64,000 nt of DNA from Dimorphilus gyrociliatus (lineage: Eukaryota > Annelida > Polychaeta > Dinophilidae), in NCBI GenBank assembly GCA_904063045.1, contig CAJFCJ010000019.1, positions 1,689,700 through 1,753,699 of the forward strand, given 5' to 3'. The position numbers and the translations under genes are program-made. Shown here one piece after another: positions 13,201 to 27,100 of the stretch. Each line of letters starts with the position of its first letter. Within the stretch, counting starts at the first letter, position 1. Below the pieces are notes generated by a model. That model made no database searches. It was not told where the DNA came from and saw nothing but the letters and a program-made list of their open reading frames with translations.

Positions 13201-13798
13201 AACTTAGTGATCCATAAGGTGTTTAGACAACAGATCCAAATTTTCAGCCGCGCCATCTATCGACTCCGGATAACGAGGCAAACTCTATTTAGAGAATACT
13301 TGGAAAAAATATTTCGATCTAATTAAAGGATACAAAGTAATACTATTCTAATCTTATGACGTAAAATTAATCATTGATCACAATATATTATCAACATATT
13401 TAAATATGAATAAAGGATTTTTAGAATTTAATTATGCAACTATAAACAAAGTATTTAATATCTTGTTTACAATAGAAAAATATTTATAGATTATTACATT
13501 TTCCCTTGTTTATTATTTAAAAAAGAGGTATTTCTAATAACTATAAAAAAAGAGAAAATTCAAAGAAATAAAAGACAAGAGCATTTGAAAGCATATTATT
13601 TACATCGTAGACTAATAGAATCTTTTGCCTGCCCTTTCATTTAGTATAATGCGTTAGGTAAAGTATGACATTCATACTTCTTGGAAAGGTTAAAGCATTA
13701 CCAACTCATTTAAACCTGGACTATCAAATACAAGTATTCGTTTATTTTGGTTTTATTATTAAATTAGCTACTATTGTCTTTTTTGATTCTCGTTATTT
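10215..13798. other. Long gene-poor intergenic region
   Basis: About 3.6 kb of AT-rich sequence between the RPIA start and the claudin-like gene's 3' end. No frame shows a recognisable domain and no RNA gene could be identified. The open stretch at 12819-13010 is not supported by splice context or composition. Putative poly(A) signal tttatt sits near 13752 for the claudin-like gene. Confidence 0.6.
10252..10259. promoter_or_regulatory. TATCGATA palindrome upstream of RPIA
   Basis: TATCGATA, the DRE core known from insect housekeeping promoters (DREF site), lies about 40 bp upstream of the first RPIA ATG. Two related ATCGAT cores occur at about 10460-10476. The role is inferred from position. 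Confidence 0.4.
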
Positions 13799-15173
13799 TT
13801 ATAAGTCAACAGGACTATTACGAGAACTATGATAAATGAGAGAATACAGTTTTCTTAAATCAAACATAGCTAAACCGCATACTGCTGATGTTAGGATACA
13901 GGCGGCAACGGCCAAAGCATACGCCCACCATAACTGAAGATCTGTTTTTGTGCTCGACCAAACTGAGAACGATACGACACCCGTACAAACTAGCAGAGCT
14001 GAGAGTTCGACGAAAGCGGGAAAAAGATGAAGATAATGAAGATAGAATAAAAAAAAAGCAATCAATTAAACGGGTTGCAATTTAGAAATTGACTGTAAAC
14101 AAACCGGATAAGAATGACAGAATGCAGAGTAGTACCTTGCACCTAACATCCCTTTCGAAGCCGGGTACGCAGAGGTAGAATAGTAAAACAAACTCACTGG
14201 CAGCCATTAAAGTTGTTGCGACGGTTAGAGTCAATTCCCCAACTAGTAAAAAGCCTTAAAAAAAATTCAATCATTAATCATTGGCTAATCGAAGCGAAGA
14301 ATAAGCGATGCGGAACAAATGCGTCGTAAACCGATGGTTGTACTTAATGCGTTTTAGTATCTCTCTTAGGATTTTACATGTAATTTACATAAATTCTTCT
14401 AATCGCTTTATTGTACTTTTCAACGATTCCCTTGAGTTGCATGAAGAAAGTGCAAGGTCGGACTGTAATAATAATAAACTCGAAGGCTATGCGATATCTC
14501 TCTTCCGCACCGCCAAAGAAAGGAATGTCCCTTCCATTCCATAAATATTCTAAGAATATTGAATAGGTAAACTTGTATAATTAGTGAATATTGGGTGAAT
14601 AAGCTGTTTCCTTAAAGATAATCGCACCTGTGTCTATCGTTCTTTTTTCTCGTAGAGCAAGAAAATCTTCGATTAGTGTTTATATTACTAATTCGATTAG
14701 TCTCCTCTCAGGCGTATAACATCTGTGGGTAAACCTAATTAGTATTCTAAGTTGTGGTCTCGGAGGGAGACAGATATTTCAAGTCTTAGCTATTCGCGCT
14801 CGTTTCTTGCATCTTATCTTCAAGTCTAGAACTTTTGCACGGAGAGGCAAGCAAGGAATGGGGGCTAACGAAAAACGGAAAAAAACAGAATGCAGATGTT
14901 CTCTCATCTCAATTCGCTATGTCGATTATTTAACAGGCGCGCTATCTGTAACATTTTTTTGGCAAACTTACCGAAGTTGGTATCCTCGAAAATCGAAGTA
15001 CATACAATTCGTTGATTGCCTTGACAAATTCTCCATAGGCCGCCATATCCGGAATGCTTTCGCCACCAATAAGGTGCGCTTAAACTAGTCAACTGAACTA
15101 GAAGAGATACTGGCAAAAGACCAACTAGTGAATACGCATAGACGCTGTGGTTTTCGTCAGCTGACAGGGCCAT
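13799..15173 (-). CDS. Claudin-family (PMP22/claudin) four-TM protein
   Basis: Three exons (15173-14972, 14254-14105, 13998-13799) join in frame to 183 residues. Residues 13-37 form TM1. The first extracellular loop carries the claudin signature W...GLW..C......C (WRKHSGYGGLWRICQGNQRIVC). TM2 (FLLVGELTLTVATTLMAASEFVLLFYL) is followed by TM3, split by intron 2 (VLLCILSFLS/ALLVCTGVV), and TM4 (WWAYALAVAACILTSAVCGLAMF), with a short cytosolic tail ending PVDL. Claudins form paracellular barriers of septate or tight junctions; other members of the superfamily are channel subunits or myelin proteins, so barrier function is inference. The intron 2 donor was chosen as TCCG/GTTTGT because the alternative GTACTA donor breaks the frame. 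The first intron is unusually long here (717 bp). Confidence 0.85.
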
Positions 15174-15574
15174 GTTGCGTAATGATCAATAGAGGTAATC
15201 CCGAACACCAGGTGCCAAAGGCGAGGCTGTCTTAAGTTTCGCTAATTTACAGATAATACGTCTTCCTGCTGTTAAACTTTATAGACTTATCGACTAGACG
15301 TTTAATTATCGGGAATAGAGCAGATCTGATTTAATCAAAATATCGACGTCACATTACAAGTTTTATTTCGTTAACGGTTGCACAGTTAACAGCTAAATGA
15401 TGTAGTAACTCCTTTCGCGATCTTACTTCATCGCCACCTACATTCATTTTTTTTTACGATAAGAGACGCATAGAAAACAAAATTACAACGTTTCTTGCAT
15501 GTATTTGGAACAAAAAAACTGTTGTTCTTGTAATAATATTTTATTTAACGTCGACGGTAAAAAGTATATACAAA
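15174..15574. other. Short intergenic region
   Basis: This lies between the claudin-like start and the PSMA3 stop; both genes are on the minus strand. It holds AATAAA on the minus strand (plus tttatt 15540-15545), about 30 bases past the PSMA3 stop, and a CGACGTCA half-CRE near 15345 upstream of the claudin-like gene. Nothing else is recognised. Confidence 0.5.
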
Positions 15575-16687
15575 CTATAAATCTTCATCATCTGAGGCGT
15601 CTGATTCTTGAATGGCTTCCTGTATAATAAAAATTATATTGATAATGTTTATAAATATAATAAAATAATTTATTTTTGACCTTAGCATATTTTTCGGATT
15701 CAGTGAAGACAATGCTTGGGACACGTTGGTGTTTATCATTCGACTCAGCTCCAACCCAAGATAGTTCCAGTTCAAAATTTTTATCTTTTACCTCGTCGTG
15801 TACAATATATATACTAAAAAACAAAACACAACATTCGTAAGTATCAAATTTTTCTTTGAAGAGATTAAAAAGAGAAATTGAAAACAAACATTTTAGCAAC
15901 TTCCTTTATCAATTCCTTCATGGTCATATCTTTTACTTTCAATTTTTCCATTTCAGTTTTTGCGTTTTGCTTGGCTTTTCCGATTGCAGCTCCCCAATAT
16001 CCCTATTAAATTTTTCAATATTTTGTATAATTTTTAGACCGAAAATTATTGTTCTTATTATTAGAGTGATTTCTAAGTGAAATTTTACTAACGTTGTATA
16101 CGCCGGAAGGATCAATACAATATAGCTCTGGACCATCTTGGCCAACACCGCCGAGAAGAACACCACAACCAAAAGGTCGAACTGAGCTGTATAAGGTATA
16201 GGCATGCATATACATGGCCAATCTATCTGCTAGGTAGGGAATAGGAATTGGTACAGAATAGTTTGCTCGGTAGTTTGCTGCTTCATCTCTAGCAGTTTCA
16301 ACCAAGTGTCTAGCATCTGCCAATAGTCCTGCTACAGCAATTCCTACGTGCGAATCAATTGAGAAAATTCTCTGATTTGAAGTTGATTCATAGAGTTTGG
16401 AAACAACAAGTTTTTCAACAGCAAACACAACGCCGTCCTTTGCTTTCAAAGCTACCGCTGTTCCACTATTTTCTACAGCCTTCTGTGCGTACTCCACTTG
16501 AAATACACGACCATCGGGTGAGAATTGAGACGCCGATAAGTCGTACTGTAAAAAGAGGCATATTATCGCTCAGATGACTTTCAGATTGTTCAATAAATGA
16601 TATTTTCGATTGATTTTTACAAAGAGACAATCAGAATCTAATTTTATTTTAACAATAAATACATACACCGGTTCCGATGGAGCTCAT
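15575..16687 (-). CDS. PSMA3: 20S proteasome subunit alpha type-3 (alpha7)
   Basis: This is a structural alpha-ring subunit of the 20S proteasome core; it gates the chamber and has no protease site of its own. Five exons (16687-16667, 16545-16093, 16002-15890, 15813-15681, 15619-15575) join in frame to 254 residues, against 255 in human. Residues 1-7 are MSSIGTG, matching the human start. The alpha-subunit signature [21 protein letters not shown]-type segment follows, then [32 protein letters not shown] and the [12 protein letters not shown] helix. The protein ends in the acidic tail ASDDEDL typical of this subunit. It shares a 214-bp divergent promoter region with dynactin p150. Confidence 0.97.
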
Positions 16688-16901
16688 ATTTAAGGAGTTC
16701 AGAAATATTTATCAAAATTTGAGAGTTTTTGTAAAATCGAATCGCGATCTGGGATTCTCAACGATGTTGTCCAAACACGATATGGGCGATAATACGTTGT
16801 ACTTCCGATTTTGTGTTTCCGTCACTTGCAAATAATAATAAGTGCTCTGCAAGAAAAAAAAATCATTGATTTTGACGATTGCAGCTGCGTCAATTTCGGA
16901 A
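16688..16901. promoter_or_regulatory. Divergent promoter region PSMA3 / DCTN1
   Basis: Only 214 bp separate the two start codons, so both promoters and both 5' UTRs must lie here unless distal 5' exons exist. No TATA box or well-known element is evident. A CAG at about 16882 could be the acceptor of a DCTN1 5' non-coding exon. Confidence 0.6.
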
Positions 16902-19900
16902 ATGGCTGATTCAAAGTTAAAAGTTGGATGCAGAGTACAGATAACAGGGAAGGATGTTGTAGGAACGGTTGCTTTTATCGGTGCAACTCTATTCAGTAGC
17001 GGTAAATGGGTAGGAGTGATTCTTGACGAGGCAAAGGGTAAAAACAATGGGACCGTTCAAGGAAAACAATACTTTTCATGCGAAGAAAACCATGGAATGT
17101 TCATAAGACCTACACAGTTAGTTGTGATTGACGATAGTGGTCAAACAACGCCAACTTCCTCAAAATTGCCTCTACCTGGGAGCACGATTAAAAGAACATC
17201 GATTTCAAAATCGGCTTCCAGAGAAAGATTATCTAAAGGAGCTTCACCCAGTGAAACTCCTAAAAAACCTTCTCCAGAGGCTCCTCGTAAGTTTTATTTT
17301 CCTCTTTGCTCTTAAAAAAGCTGTTTAAGTCTAAAGGCAGCTTTATATTTATTTTTTCTTTTGACACTGGCAATTGATCTAATCAATAACGATCATGCAC
17401 ATTATTTAGCTGCAAAGAGCTTCGTTGAAGATGTAAAGAAAGAATTAGCTGCAAAAGAAAATCAGGACACGATTAGAGCTTTAACTGAGTCTGTGGCTAA
17501 AATATCAGCGCTTGAAACCGAAATTACAACTTTAAAAAAGGATAAAGAGGATGTAGATGAAAAGCTAGAGGTGCTCAAGGCAAAACGTTCGGAAGATAGG
17601 CAAAAACTGAAGGAATTCGATAAAATAAAACTTCGTGTAGAACAACTCGAAGAGTATAAACACTCGGCTCAAGAAAAGAGCGCTCAGCAACAAAGAAGTC
17701 TCTTAGAAGCCAAGAACGAATTGAAGGATGTTCAAGAACAATTCGAAAGGTAATCAGTTTTAATAATTATACATGTATAAAAAAGAGTCCGTTATAAATT
17801 ATTAATAGATATAAGGAGGAAATGCAAGATGCTGCCGAAACGATAGAAATGGCCACTTTAGATAAGGAAATGGCTGAAGAGAAGATAGATAGTTTACAAC
17901 AAGAATTATCAGCCACAAAAGAGAAATACGAAGAAACTGCCCTGGATTTACAAATTTTAAAAGAAGAATTAGAGAATTCATCTGAATCCGCTGGTCAAAC
18001 TTATCAAATGAAGCAATTAGAACAACAGAACGAAAGATTAAAGGCCGCCTTAGTTAAGCTTAGAGATTTAGATATTTATAACAAACAAGAGATTAATAAA
18101 TATCAAAAAACATATGATAAGCAAAATAATGAAATATCACATTTAAGAAAAGAAAAAGAAACTCTACAGGGCGAAATTAAGGTAGTTTTATTTTTTGTAT
18201 ATAAATGAATTAATAGAACAATATTTTCCCCGTAAAGAATTTAAATGAGGCGTCAATTGAAATGTCGGAGCAAATAGACGCAGCTCTTGGCGCTGAAGAA
18301 ATGGTTGAAAAATTGACAAGGAAAAATTTAGAGTTGGAGGAACGGATACAGCAATTAGAACAGGAGCAGGAAGATTTAGAGACTTTACATCAAATGAACG
18401 AAGAGTTGCAGGAAAATTCGAGAGAAACAGAGTTAGAATTACGAGAGGCTAATGATTTACTTCGAGCTAAGTTAACAGAATCGATAAGAAGATTAGAATT
18501 AAATCAAGACTCTATTTCTGATTACGAAAGAACTATAACGAAGTTTAGAGATCTGGTTGCCCAGTTGCAAGAGGAGATACGCTCTCTGAAAGAAAATACA
18601 GAAAATGTTCTAGAAAAGAGAGAAACTCCAACAATTGATTTTCACGCAAAGCAAACTGAAATGAAAAATTTCAGTCAAATTATCGATTTTAATTTACTAA
18701 ACATTCAATGCAAACAATCGGCAAAGAATATCAACTATTTACTTTCATTTCTACCAGATTCATTGAAAAGGAGCGGTTGTGAAATTGATGCTATAAAATT
18801 AGTTCTCTTGGTATCGTCAATGATACAAAAAACAGATTTCCTCCTTAATCAGGTTAATCATTATTTCCACAATTATTTAACTTATATTATTTATATAAAT
18901 TAATGTATTTAAAGATTCGACAAAAATGGAAAATACCAGATGAAATTAATCAAGAAGATGTATTAAAAAATCAGACTAGCGATCAATATAGTTATATATC
19001 TTTTCTTCAATTTCAATTATGCAGCTTAAAATATTTATTGCAAAAATACGAAGATGCCTTAAATTCTTGTTCGGATTCACTACTACTTAAAGTTTGCAGT
19101 TTGCTACCAGAAATAAAACCGCACGAGAAATGTATTGATTTATTACTTGATTTGCTTAAGAAAGATCTTTTAGACGAAACGGTCAATTTAGAAGGACTTC
19201 AAAAAGCTGTTAATTATTTAAAACATTTATACTCGGTTCATTTAGCTGAAGAATTTGTCGATCCAGTCTATTTAGCACAAAATTCTATTGCTGCTTTGGT
19301 AGCTGGTTCAAATAGCTTAAAAATTGATACAACAAGAATGAAATATTGTCTATTGGCCGAAGATTCAAACAGCGAAGTATAATATTTAATATAAATTCAT
19401 AAATGATTATAGAATATAGCATTTTCTTCTTATCCCTTATAGATAAATATTCTTTTAAAGGATACAGAAAATTTTGTTGTTTGTTTAATATCTGAATTGA
19501 AAAAGATAAAAAGAAGAGATGAACCTTTACAATATCAGAAAAATTTATTTATGGAGGTTGAAGATTGTTTAAATAAATTGGCTATAGCTATAAAAAGTCT
19601 TAGGCATTCATCGGTTTCAGTTTTAAGGCAAGCTGATTTATTAAGTGAAAAAATTGGTATGAATTCTGCAAAGATGACTGAATTATTGAACGAAGCTGCT
19701 GAAAAATTTTTTGACGTTCTAACCGTCTCACCATTTGAAGCGATTAGACAAAATTTTGAAGAGATTTTAGAAGTATAATTATTTTTATTTTATATTTTTA
19801 TTTAAAAAAACAATCAATTACAATTTTATTATTTCGAAATAGGTTGTTAAGACTTTCACTAATGCAATTGAAGAAGGAAAACTGGAGGCGGCCGAAAGAG

Positions 19901-20847
19901 TTGTTCAAAAAACTGAAAAACCTATATTGGTTAGATCGCATGCAGTTCGCGTTCAATTGGCTGACACTGAAGGTGTTAAAGCTAAATTAGAAGATAAGGA
20001 TGAAGCGTTAAAAGAAGTAAAACAACAACTTAGAATAAAAATAGAGGAAATCTCTGAAAATAATGTTAGGATAAGTCTTCTGGAGAAGAAGGTTGAAAGC
20101 GCTTCCAGAGAGGCGGATGATCGTGCGGATAAGTTGCAATTAAAGGTTGATGAAATGACAATGAAAATGAGACAAAAAGAAAAAGAGTTTGAGGAGACGG
20201 TAGATGCTTTACAGGCTGATACGGATGCCTTGGAACAGGAAAAAATCGAATTAAAAGATCGTTTAAAGGCGCTTTCACGTAAAACACTTTTGGAGGGTTT
20301 GGCTAGACAGCCGTCAACAGCACAAAGTCAAGCATCAGTAAGAGAGAATCCGCTTTTGGTTGAGAAAGTTAACTCCATAAGCTCTGCTTTGAAAGTAGAG
20401 CAATCAAAGAATTTGCGTCTTACCAGTAAAAATATGATAAATACTTTAAAATCATTACCACAGTTAAATGTTCCTAAAGTTCACCAAACAACTGAAGTGA
20501 AAGAGGTTGAAAGGAAAGTAAAGAGCTTAGTCGCTGAAATTTATCACGAAGCTTGTACACCAAAAATTGGTGCGAAAGATAAATGGAATGAATTGGAGAA
20601 GCAATTAATTAAAACGAAGAGTGAAGTTGAAAGCTTAATAGCCGAAAGGCACTCCGTTGGTCATGTCTCAACTAATACAAAAGCATTTTCAAGTCCAGAT
20701 CTAAATAAAGTTTTAACGGAGAAGATAAACGAGAAAGAAGTCATTGTTGGTGTAATAAAAATACCTAAGAAGGGTTGCAAAGATATCATCAAATTACCAG
20801 TTAATGAGAGAAAGCTGGAACGAATTCATGGCGCTTTAGTTAGATAA
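16902..20847 (+). CDS. DCTN1: Dynactin subunit 1 (p150-Glued)
   Basis: p150 is the dynactin shoulder/arm subunit that binds microtubule plus ends, EB proteins and the dynein intermediate chain. Seven exons (16902-17286, 17410-17749, 17809-18181, 18238-18852, 18915-19376, 19443-19772, 19843-20847) join in frame to 1,169 residues. Residues about 10-75 form a CAP-Gly domain with [17 protein letters not shown] and the [12 protein letters not shown] end. A basic Ser/Pro-rich linker follows (residues 85-128), then long coiled-coil CC1 with the conserved [21 protein letters not shown] stretch, the intercoil region, and CC2. The GKNDG groove motif reads GKNNG here. Human p150 has 1,278 residues; the C-terminal region here is shorter. 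Slices of coiled-coil seen in other frames are shadows. Confidence 0.95.
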
Positions 20848-21183
20848 TTTTTTGAAAGAATAACTTATTTTTTTCGAATATATGCACACTCTATATGGCA
20901 TATATTATATGACTTTTTGGGGTCTTTTTCTTCATTATGGCAAAATATACATGTTTATTTATTTTCGAATTATTCCATGGTGACGATATGTTCCCTATAA
21001 GCTACTCCCTCCCTTATCTTATACTTTAGTGCTAAAAAATTAGTTATAATTAAAGACAAAAAAGTGATATATTCGACAAGAAAATGTTGCAATTCTCTAT
21101 TAAGAATCTTCGACTAACTATGAACTAACTTTAATGAAGGTGCAATCATTAATTAAACCTGAAAATAGTTCGAAAGAAGCACA
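20848..21183. other. Convergent 3' region DCTN1 / PARP
   Basis: 336 bp between two stop codons of convergent genes. AT-rich 3' UTR sequence. No gene is recognised. Confidence 0.6.
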
Positions 21184-24100
21184 TTATTTTTCGAATTGTA
21201 TAATGTAGCGTAGGGAAATTTGATCTGAATCCGGGATGATGTACTCATTATCATTATAAGTGAAATATTTCTGGCGGTCAAAGACATTTTCGTGGTCGGC
21301 TTGATTTCCAAGTCGAAGTTTTACCCCTGTAAAAATGTTTGTGACGATTAAAATACGATACAAAAAGCACTGAGAAATAGATCAAATCATACCTGAAGAT
21401 AATCTTATGTCGTGAGCCATGTCGGGTGCTCTTAAGCTTAAGGCAAGCAGTGAATCGCAGTCTTTTGGCAGTTTTTCAGCATATCCCGTGTTGGTTATAG
21501 TAAAATGATTACCAATGGCTGCTTCACAGACAAACATGTAATTATAGGGTGACTTTTCGTTGAAGTTATGACAATATTGGTAACTCTTCTGGAAAGAGTC
21601 TGCCAGATAAACCCCCTAAAAAAAAGCATAGCAAATATTTATCAATTTTATACATATTGATTATTTTTATAAATACCTTGCCAAATCTTGCTCCAGTTGT
21701 ATCACTTGAAGGTGGTGCTACTAAAAGACCTCTGGATAGAATACCAAGTAAATTAATAGTTCGAGTTCCGTGGAACAACAAATAGTGATTTCCAACATCC
21801 TTTCTAACGGACTCTTCTCCAGGACGTAGTATAGCGAACACGTTAGCTATTTTAGCTATTTGAAACATATTATATAACCAAACAATTTTTATGTAAATTA
21901 ATAAAAATTTACTTGATAGTCCTTCACTTTTAGTCATCTTCAGTAAAAATTGTGTAATTCTATCGTTTTCATCTAGAACCTTTATCTTACAATTAATAGA
22001 TTTGTAGACATAATCAATAGGATTAATAGCTGTTTCAAAAAAAAAAATATATATATATATATACTGTATACGTATTCAAATTAGTTCTATTATACTAACT
22101 TTCACTCCTGGATTCTGCTCCTACTAAAACCTTTGTAGATAGTTCAATATCCAAAAGATCGCGTAATCTACCCTCCTCTTTCAAAAGTAAATTCTTTTGT
22201 TCTAGCGGACTAATAGCTTCGCATGAATAGCCAGTTAAGGGGACGAGATGAAAATATTCATTTGATAGGTTAAAAATCTGAAAGGAAAATGAGAAAATAT
22301 TCAATAAACATTTTCAAGTAACAAAAAGGCTTTTATATACGAACTTTAACCATAACTTCCTCCATTTCGTCAACCTTTGGCGTTGATTCCGACTTTAATC
22401 TAGTTAATTTTTCAACTATCGGATATAATTGATTAATTATATCTAGAGCTTTCACTAATGTTTCTTTTTCAATATGTCCAAATGCTAAGAGATTTCTATC
22501 AACTTTATGTGACTGTAAAGATTTCTTTATACAGCTGATGTCCATCTACAATGTGATAAAAGAAAGAGAATTGAATAGATACATCCATTAACATATTTGA
22601 ATAAAATAAAATAGCTTACGCAATCTAATAGGAAAGACTGTAATGGTTTACTTAGTAATGAATCCTTGGTTGATTTTAATTTAAGATTAATATCATTGTT
22701 TTTTCTACCATTCACTTTTCTATCTTGATTTCTAATTAGACGATATTTACCAGGTTTTTTTTCAAATTCATCACTATTCCATATGTTGCTAGTTTTCGAT
22801 TTAAATATACTTTTGAATTCGGCAACTGCCGCTTCTTTTGAATTGAAAGGTGTCATTTGATGTTGACCTACATCACCAATTCTACCCCACCTTGTCAACA
22901 ATATAAATAACTCAGCGGATTGATTATGAACAACTTGCATTTTATAGAAATTATATAAGCCACAGCGAGCTATTTTTAAATCGATTTTTGTTAATAGAAC
23001 ATCGAAATATCTATCTAATTCTTCGTCTTTAACAACATATGAGGTGGCTGATGGTAATTTCAATACTGAATCGAGTTTAGGTTTAGTATCTTCTTCCTCG
23101 ATATCTCCACCAATGACCTTATCTTTAAGAGACTCAAAATCTGCATCAACATCAATATCAGGTAATTTCTCATTAATATTTTCATAAGTTTCCAATCTAC
23201 ATTCAGTAAAAGTAATTTCTCTTGTATCATTTTTCACCAATTTTAAAACTTTGAATGCTTTATATAAGCTTTCAGCTTTCGCTCTGATAATTATATCGAA
23301 TGGCGTTTGGCCAGCAGAATTCTTTACATCAAATTTTACACCTGCCGTCTTTAAAGTCATCAACATTTGTACGCTATCGTAAGTTGGATGATTATCCCAA
23401 GGTTTAGCAAGGAAATGAGCGACGCTATTGCCATCTTTGTCCACCTGATTGACGTTTACCCTGAGTTTCTGGTAAGTATCAGTCACGTAAGCGGTAAAAA
23501 TGTCTGCATAAATAAAAATGTTTAGTTGTTTACTTAATTAAACTATTTGAAAACCCAAATTTACCGGTTTTAGAATATTTCGGCCACGGGATTACAAAAT
23601 TTTCTTGTGTTCCTAATTCAGCGTATGGATCAACTTCGATATCTGACTCTTCTTCTTTCTCATCTTCATCTTCATCTTCATCTGAATGAACAATGGGCGC
23701 TATCTTATCGAGTTTTCGTTTTTTACGACCCAGCTGAAAGGTTCTTGAATGTTTCTTCTTCAATTCAATCTTTTCAGATTTCGCCGTTGTCAACTTGTTT
23801 ATATTCACACGTACAGGTCCGTAAAGGGTCAACTGTGGTTGGTGAATATTATAACTGGTTCGGAAAAGAAAATTGACCATTCCAAAGTTATTATAATTGA
23901 CGGCATGCATAAGTGGAGTTCTTCCTTTTGAATCGCTAACGTTTAGATCAACTTTAGCTTCTGTAATGAGAAATGTTACTAAATCAGCATTGTTAGTTAG
24001 GATGCCGAAAATCAATGGAGTTATAACAAAAGGATACTCCTTAAAAATCTTGTATCTGCTTCTCTGACTACTCATACCATTTTCATCATAGCCATATAAT

Positions 24101-27100
24101 CTAGGAATGTCAGGATAGGAAAAAGTAGTATTGAAATCGGCTTTATGTTTAATAAGATTTCTCAAAGCTGATACTGGACAACTATTAGTTTGACTCGAAG
24201 AAAATATAATTGTGCTGACGAGAGTCCTATTAAATTTATCCTTTTGATTGACGAGCCTTTGTAATTTGTATTTAGTTATTAGATGATCCAAAAGTTTGTT
24301 ATTCCTATTTATTGCGCAATAGTGAAGACAGGTACAGCCGTTATTATCTTTAGCATCGACGACAATTCCCTTTTTTATAAAAGCATCAGCAACTCTTATA
24401 TATAAGTCTTCTTCATAGTCTACAGCCTCTTGCGCTAAATAGTGTAATAGAGTTTTGTTGTCAGCCGATTTGTCCAAGATATTTACTTCTTTCTTTTTGT
24501 GTAATATAGTTAATATAAATCTAAATGATGAAGCTTTACAAGCGTCAACTAGTGCATTGAAATAAGTTATTTTAAATTTCGAGAATAAATCCATCATTAA
24601 GTATGCAACGCCTGACAAATGCTTTTGAAGAATCGTTTGAAATATTGAAACTGTGCATTTGGTATCTTCTTCAACATCGGGTTGTTTTAATGGCTTCCAA
24701 ATAAGATACTGCTTTTTGTCCTTCTTCTCTTCCTTTTCCAAATCCATCTTATCTTCTATGCAATTATATTCTCTACCAATATAATTAAACGGAATAGTAA
24801 TATCGGCGTTCTTTTGAAGTAGCGTAATTAGACAACTCTCGTGATCGAATGTTGCTGCATAGCCTAATGGTGAATTTCCAAAGTTATCCATTTTATTAAT
24901 GTCACATGACCTTTCAATAAGATGCATACAAGACACTGTAGCGCCTCGTATTGCTGCCCTATGAAGTGGAGTTTGCCCATTTTTATCACAAACATCAATT
25001 TTCTTGTTTCCCATTGAAGAAGTTAAAAGTGATAATAATTCAATAGGATCAACTGTTTCAGATTGTTCACTGTCATTTATATTTATGAAAGCATAATGCA
25101 ATGGTAGACGATCTTTTGAATCCTTTGCAAAAATGTCAGCTCCGCTGTCTATCAATATTTCCTCTATTTCTGTTGAGATATCAACCAAACCACTATTAGC
25201 TAAACAAGCAATATGTAGAGGGGTTTGGCCCAGTTTATTTGGTTTAGCAACCGATGCGCCGAAATTAAGCAAAGCTTTTGTCATTTCAATTTTAGGTTCA
25301 GCATCCAAAGGCGCTTTTGTCGCTAAATGTAAAGGAGTTTCATTCAATTTTCCGGTAGAAATGTTAGGATCAGCTCCATTGTGTAAAAGTTCTTTAACAA
25401 CCTCTATTTGGCCAGTTTCGACAGCTTTTGATAGTACTGTCCTTTTATCATCCTGTTTATGTTGGGATACATCGTTAACATCGGCTCCAGCATCAATTAA
25501 CATTATCGCTTGTTTCTCCCATTCATTATGAATTGTCCAATATAACACTGATCTACCTTCATGATGACGTTTGTTAACATTCGATTTATGATCCAAAAGC
25601 ATTTGCAATGCTGGAAAATGTGTACTTTCATTGTTAACTTTATCTACCAATTCTGACCGACAATTAAGAAGGAAATCCAGTGCACAATAACTTTCTAAAT
25701 TTAAAATCAAAAGAAAATTTAGTTAATTCTTTAACAAGAATGGCAAATATATTTATACCATAAGTTGTTGAATCATTATGAGAGTGGCGGTTAAACGCAG
25801 TGAATCTTGCTCGACGATTGCCACCAAAGGCACTTTCTTCATTATCTTTTTCGCTTATTTTTATCACTTGAGCATTTACGTCACTTTTACAAATTTTAAT
25901 TAAATCATTTATAAATCTTCTAGCATCTCGTAAAATACTCTGTTTTTCCCGATCAGCGCTCTAAATTGGAAGTGTAATACTATTAGATTTTTCAGCTGAT
26001 AAGGAATATTTATATACTAACAGTTAATACTTTGTCTTCCTTATGAGGTACAGGTGTTGTTTTAAGTTTTTTAGCTGTTTTAGCTTTCTTCTTAGGTTGA
26101 GGTGCGTCCTCGCTGTCAGTGTAATCCTCATCATCATCAGCATCATCATCGCAACTATCTTCATCCCCATCCTCATCATCTTCATCTCCGCCACAGCCGA
26201 ATGATGATTTATCTTCTATAATTCCCTAAAAATATATATATTAGTATAATGATATAAGTCACTAAAAATTATATACTGCAATATACTTACATTCCACGTA
26301 GAATAAGTTTTACACGCCAATAGCAATGGAGTTTCACCCGCCTTATTAACTGATAAAGCCATTTTCTTCAATGGACTATTTTCACCCTGATTTTCTTTCT
26401 TTTGAGCCAAGATAGTTATAAATTCAGACATTTTCCTCTTTATACACAGTTCAGCCATTAAATGTAACGCAGTTTGACCATCTTGATTAGGTGTACTTGA
26501 AATTGAACCACTTTTCTCCAATAGTAAACGTGCTAAATCTCTATTACCATTCTCAATAGCTAAAGTTAAAGGTGTCTTTTTATCAGAATTTTCACCACTT
26601 GTATCAGCTCCATTATCTATTAATAATCTAGCAATTTTAACGCTTGCTTCTAAAGCCTCATCAGCTGCTTTTGTATTATAACGACCAAAAGATGCTATAC
26701 TATTTTGGGCCAAATAGTGTAATGGAGAATTCTTCATATTATCCAGAATTGTAACGTCCGCTTTTTTCTCTTCAACAAGATAAACCATTTGGTCGTATAA
26801 ATCTTCACTTAAACTTGAACTTGACGCTATTGATACTAGAGTCATTCCTTTATCGTTTTTAATGTTTATATCAACCCCAACATCATCAATAAGGTAGTTT
26901 GCCAAAGAAATATGACCTTTTAGGAAAGCAACAGCTAAAGGCGTTAGTTTCCAATCGTTATTTACGTCTGGTTTTGCTCCAGCTTCCAATAGCATTTTGG
27001 CAATAAAATACCATCCGTAAGCTGCTGCATAATGCAAACAAGAATTACCGCTGGAATCAGCAGAATTTGGATTTGCTCCATTTCTCAGTAACAGAGAAAC

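Noticed and set aside
13799-14085. Reading the claudin exon 3 from an upstream TTG as a separate protein
   Set aside because: The extra upstream codons are intron. Splicing TCCG/GTTTGT to CTCTCAG restores a continuous TM3, while the alternative donor GTACTA fails to keep frame.
20066-20287. Minus-strand 73-codon ORF inside DCTN1
   Set aside because: Antisense shadow of the last dynactin exon.
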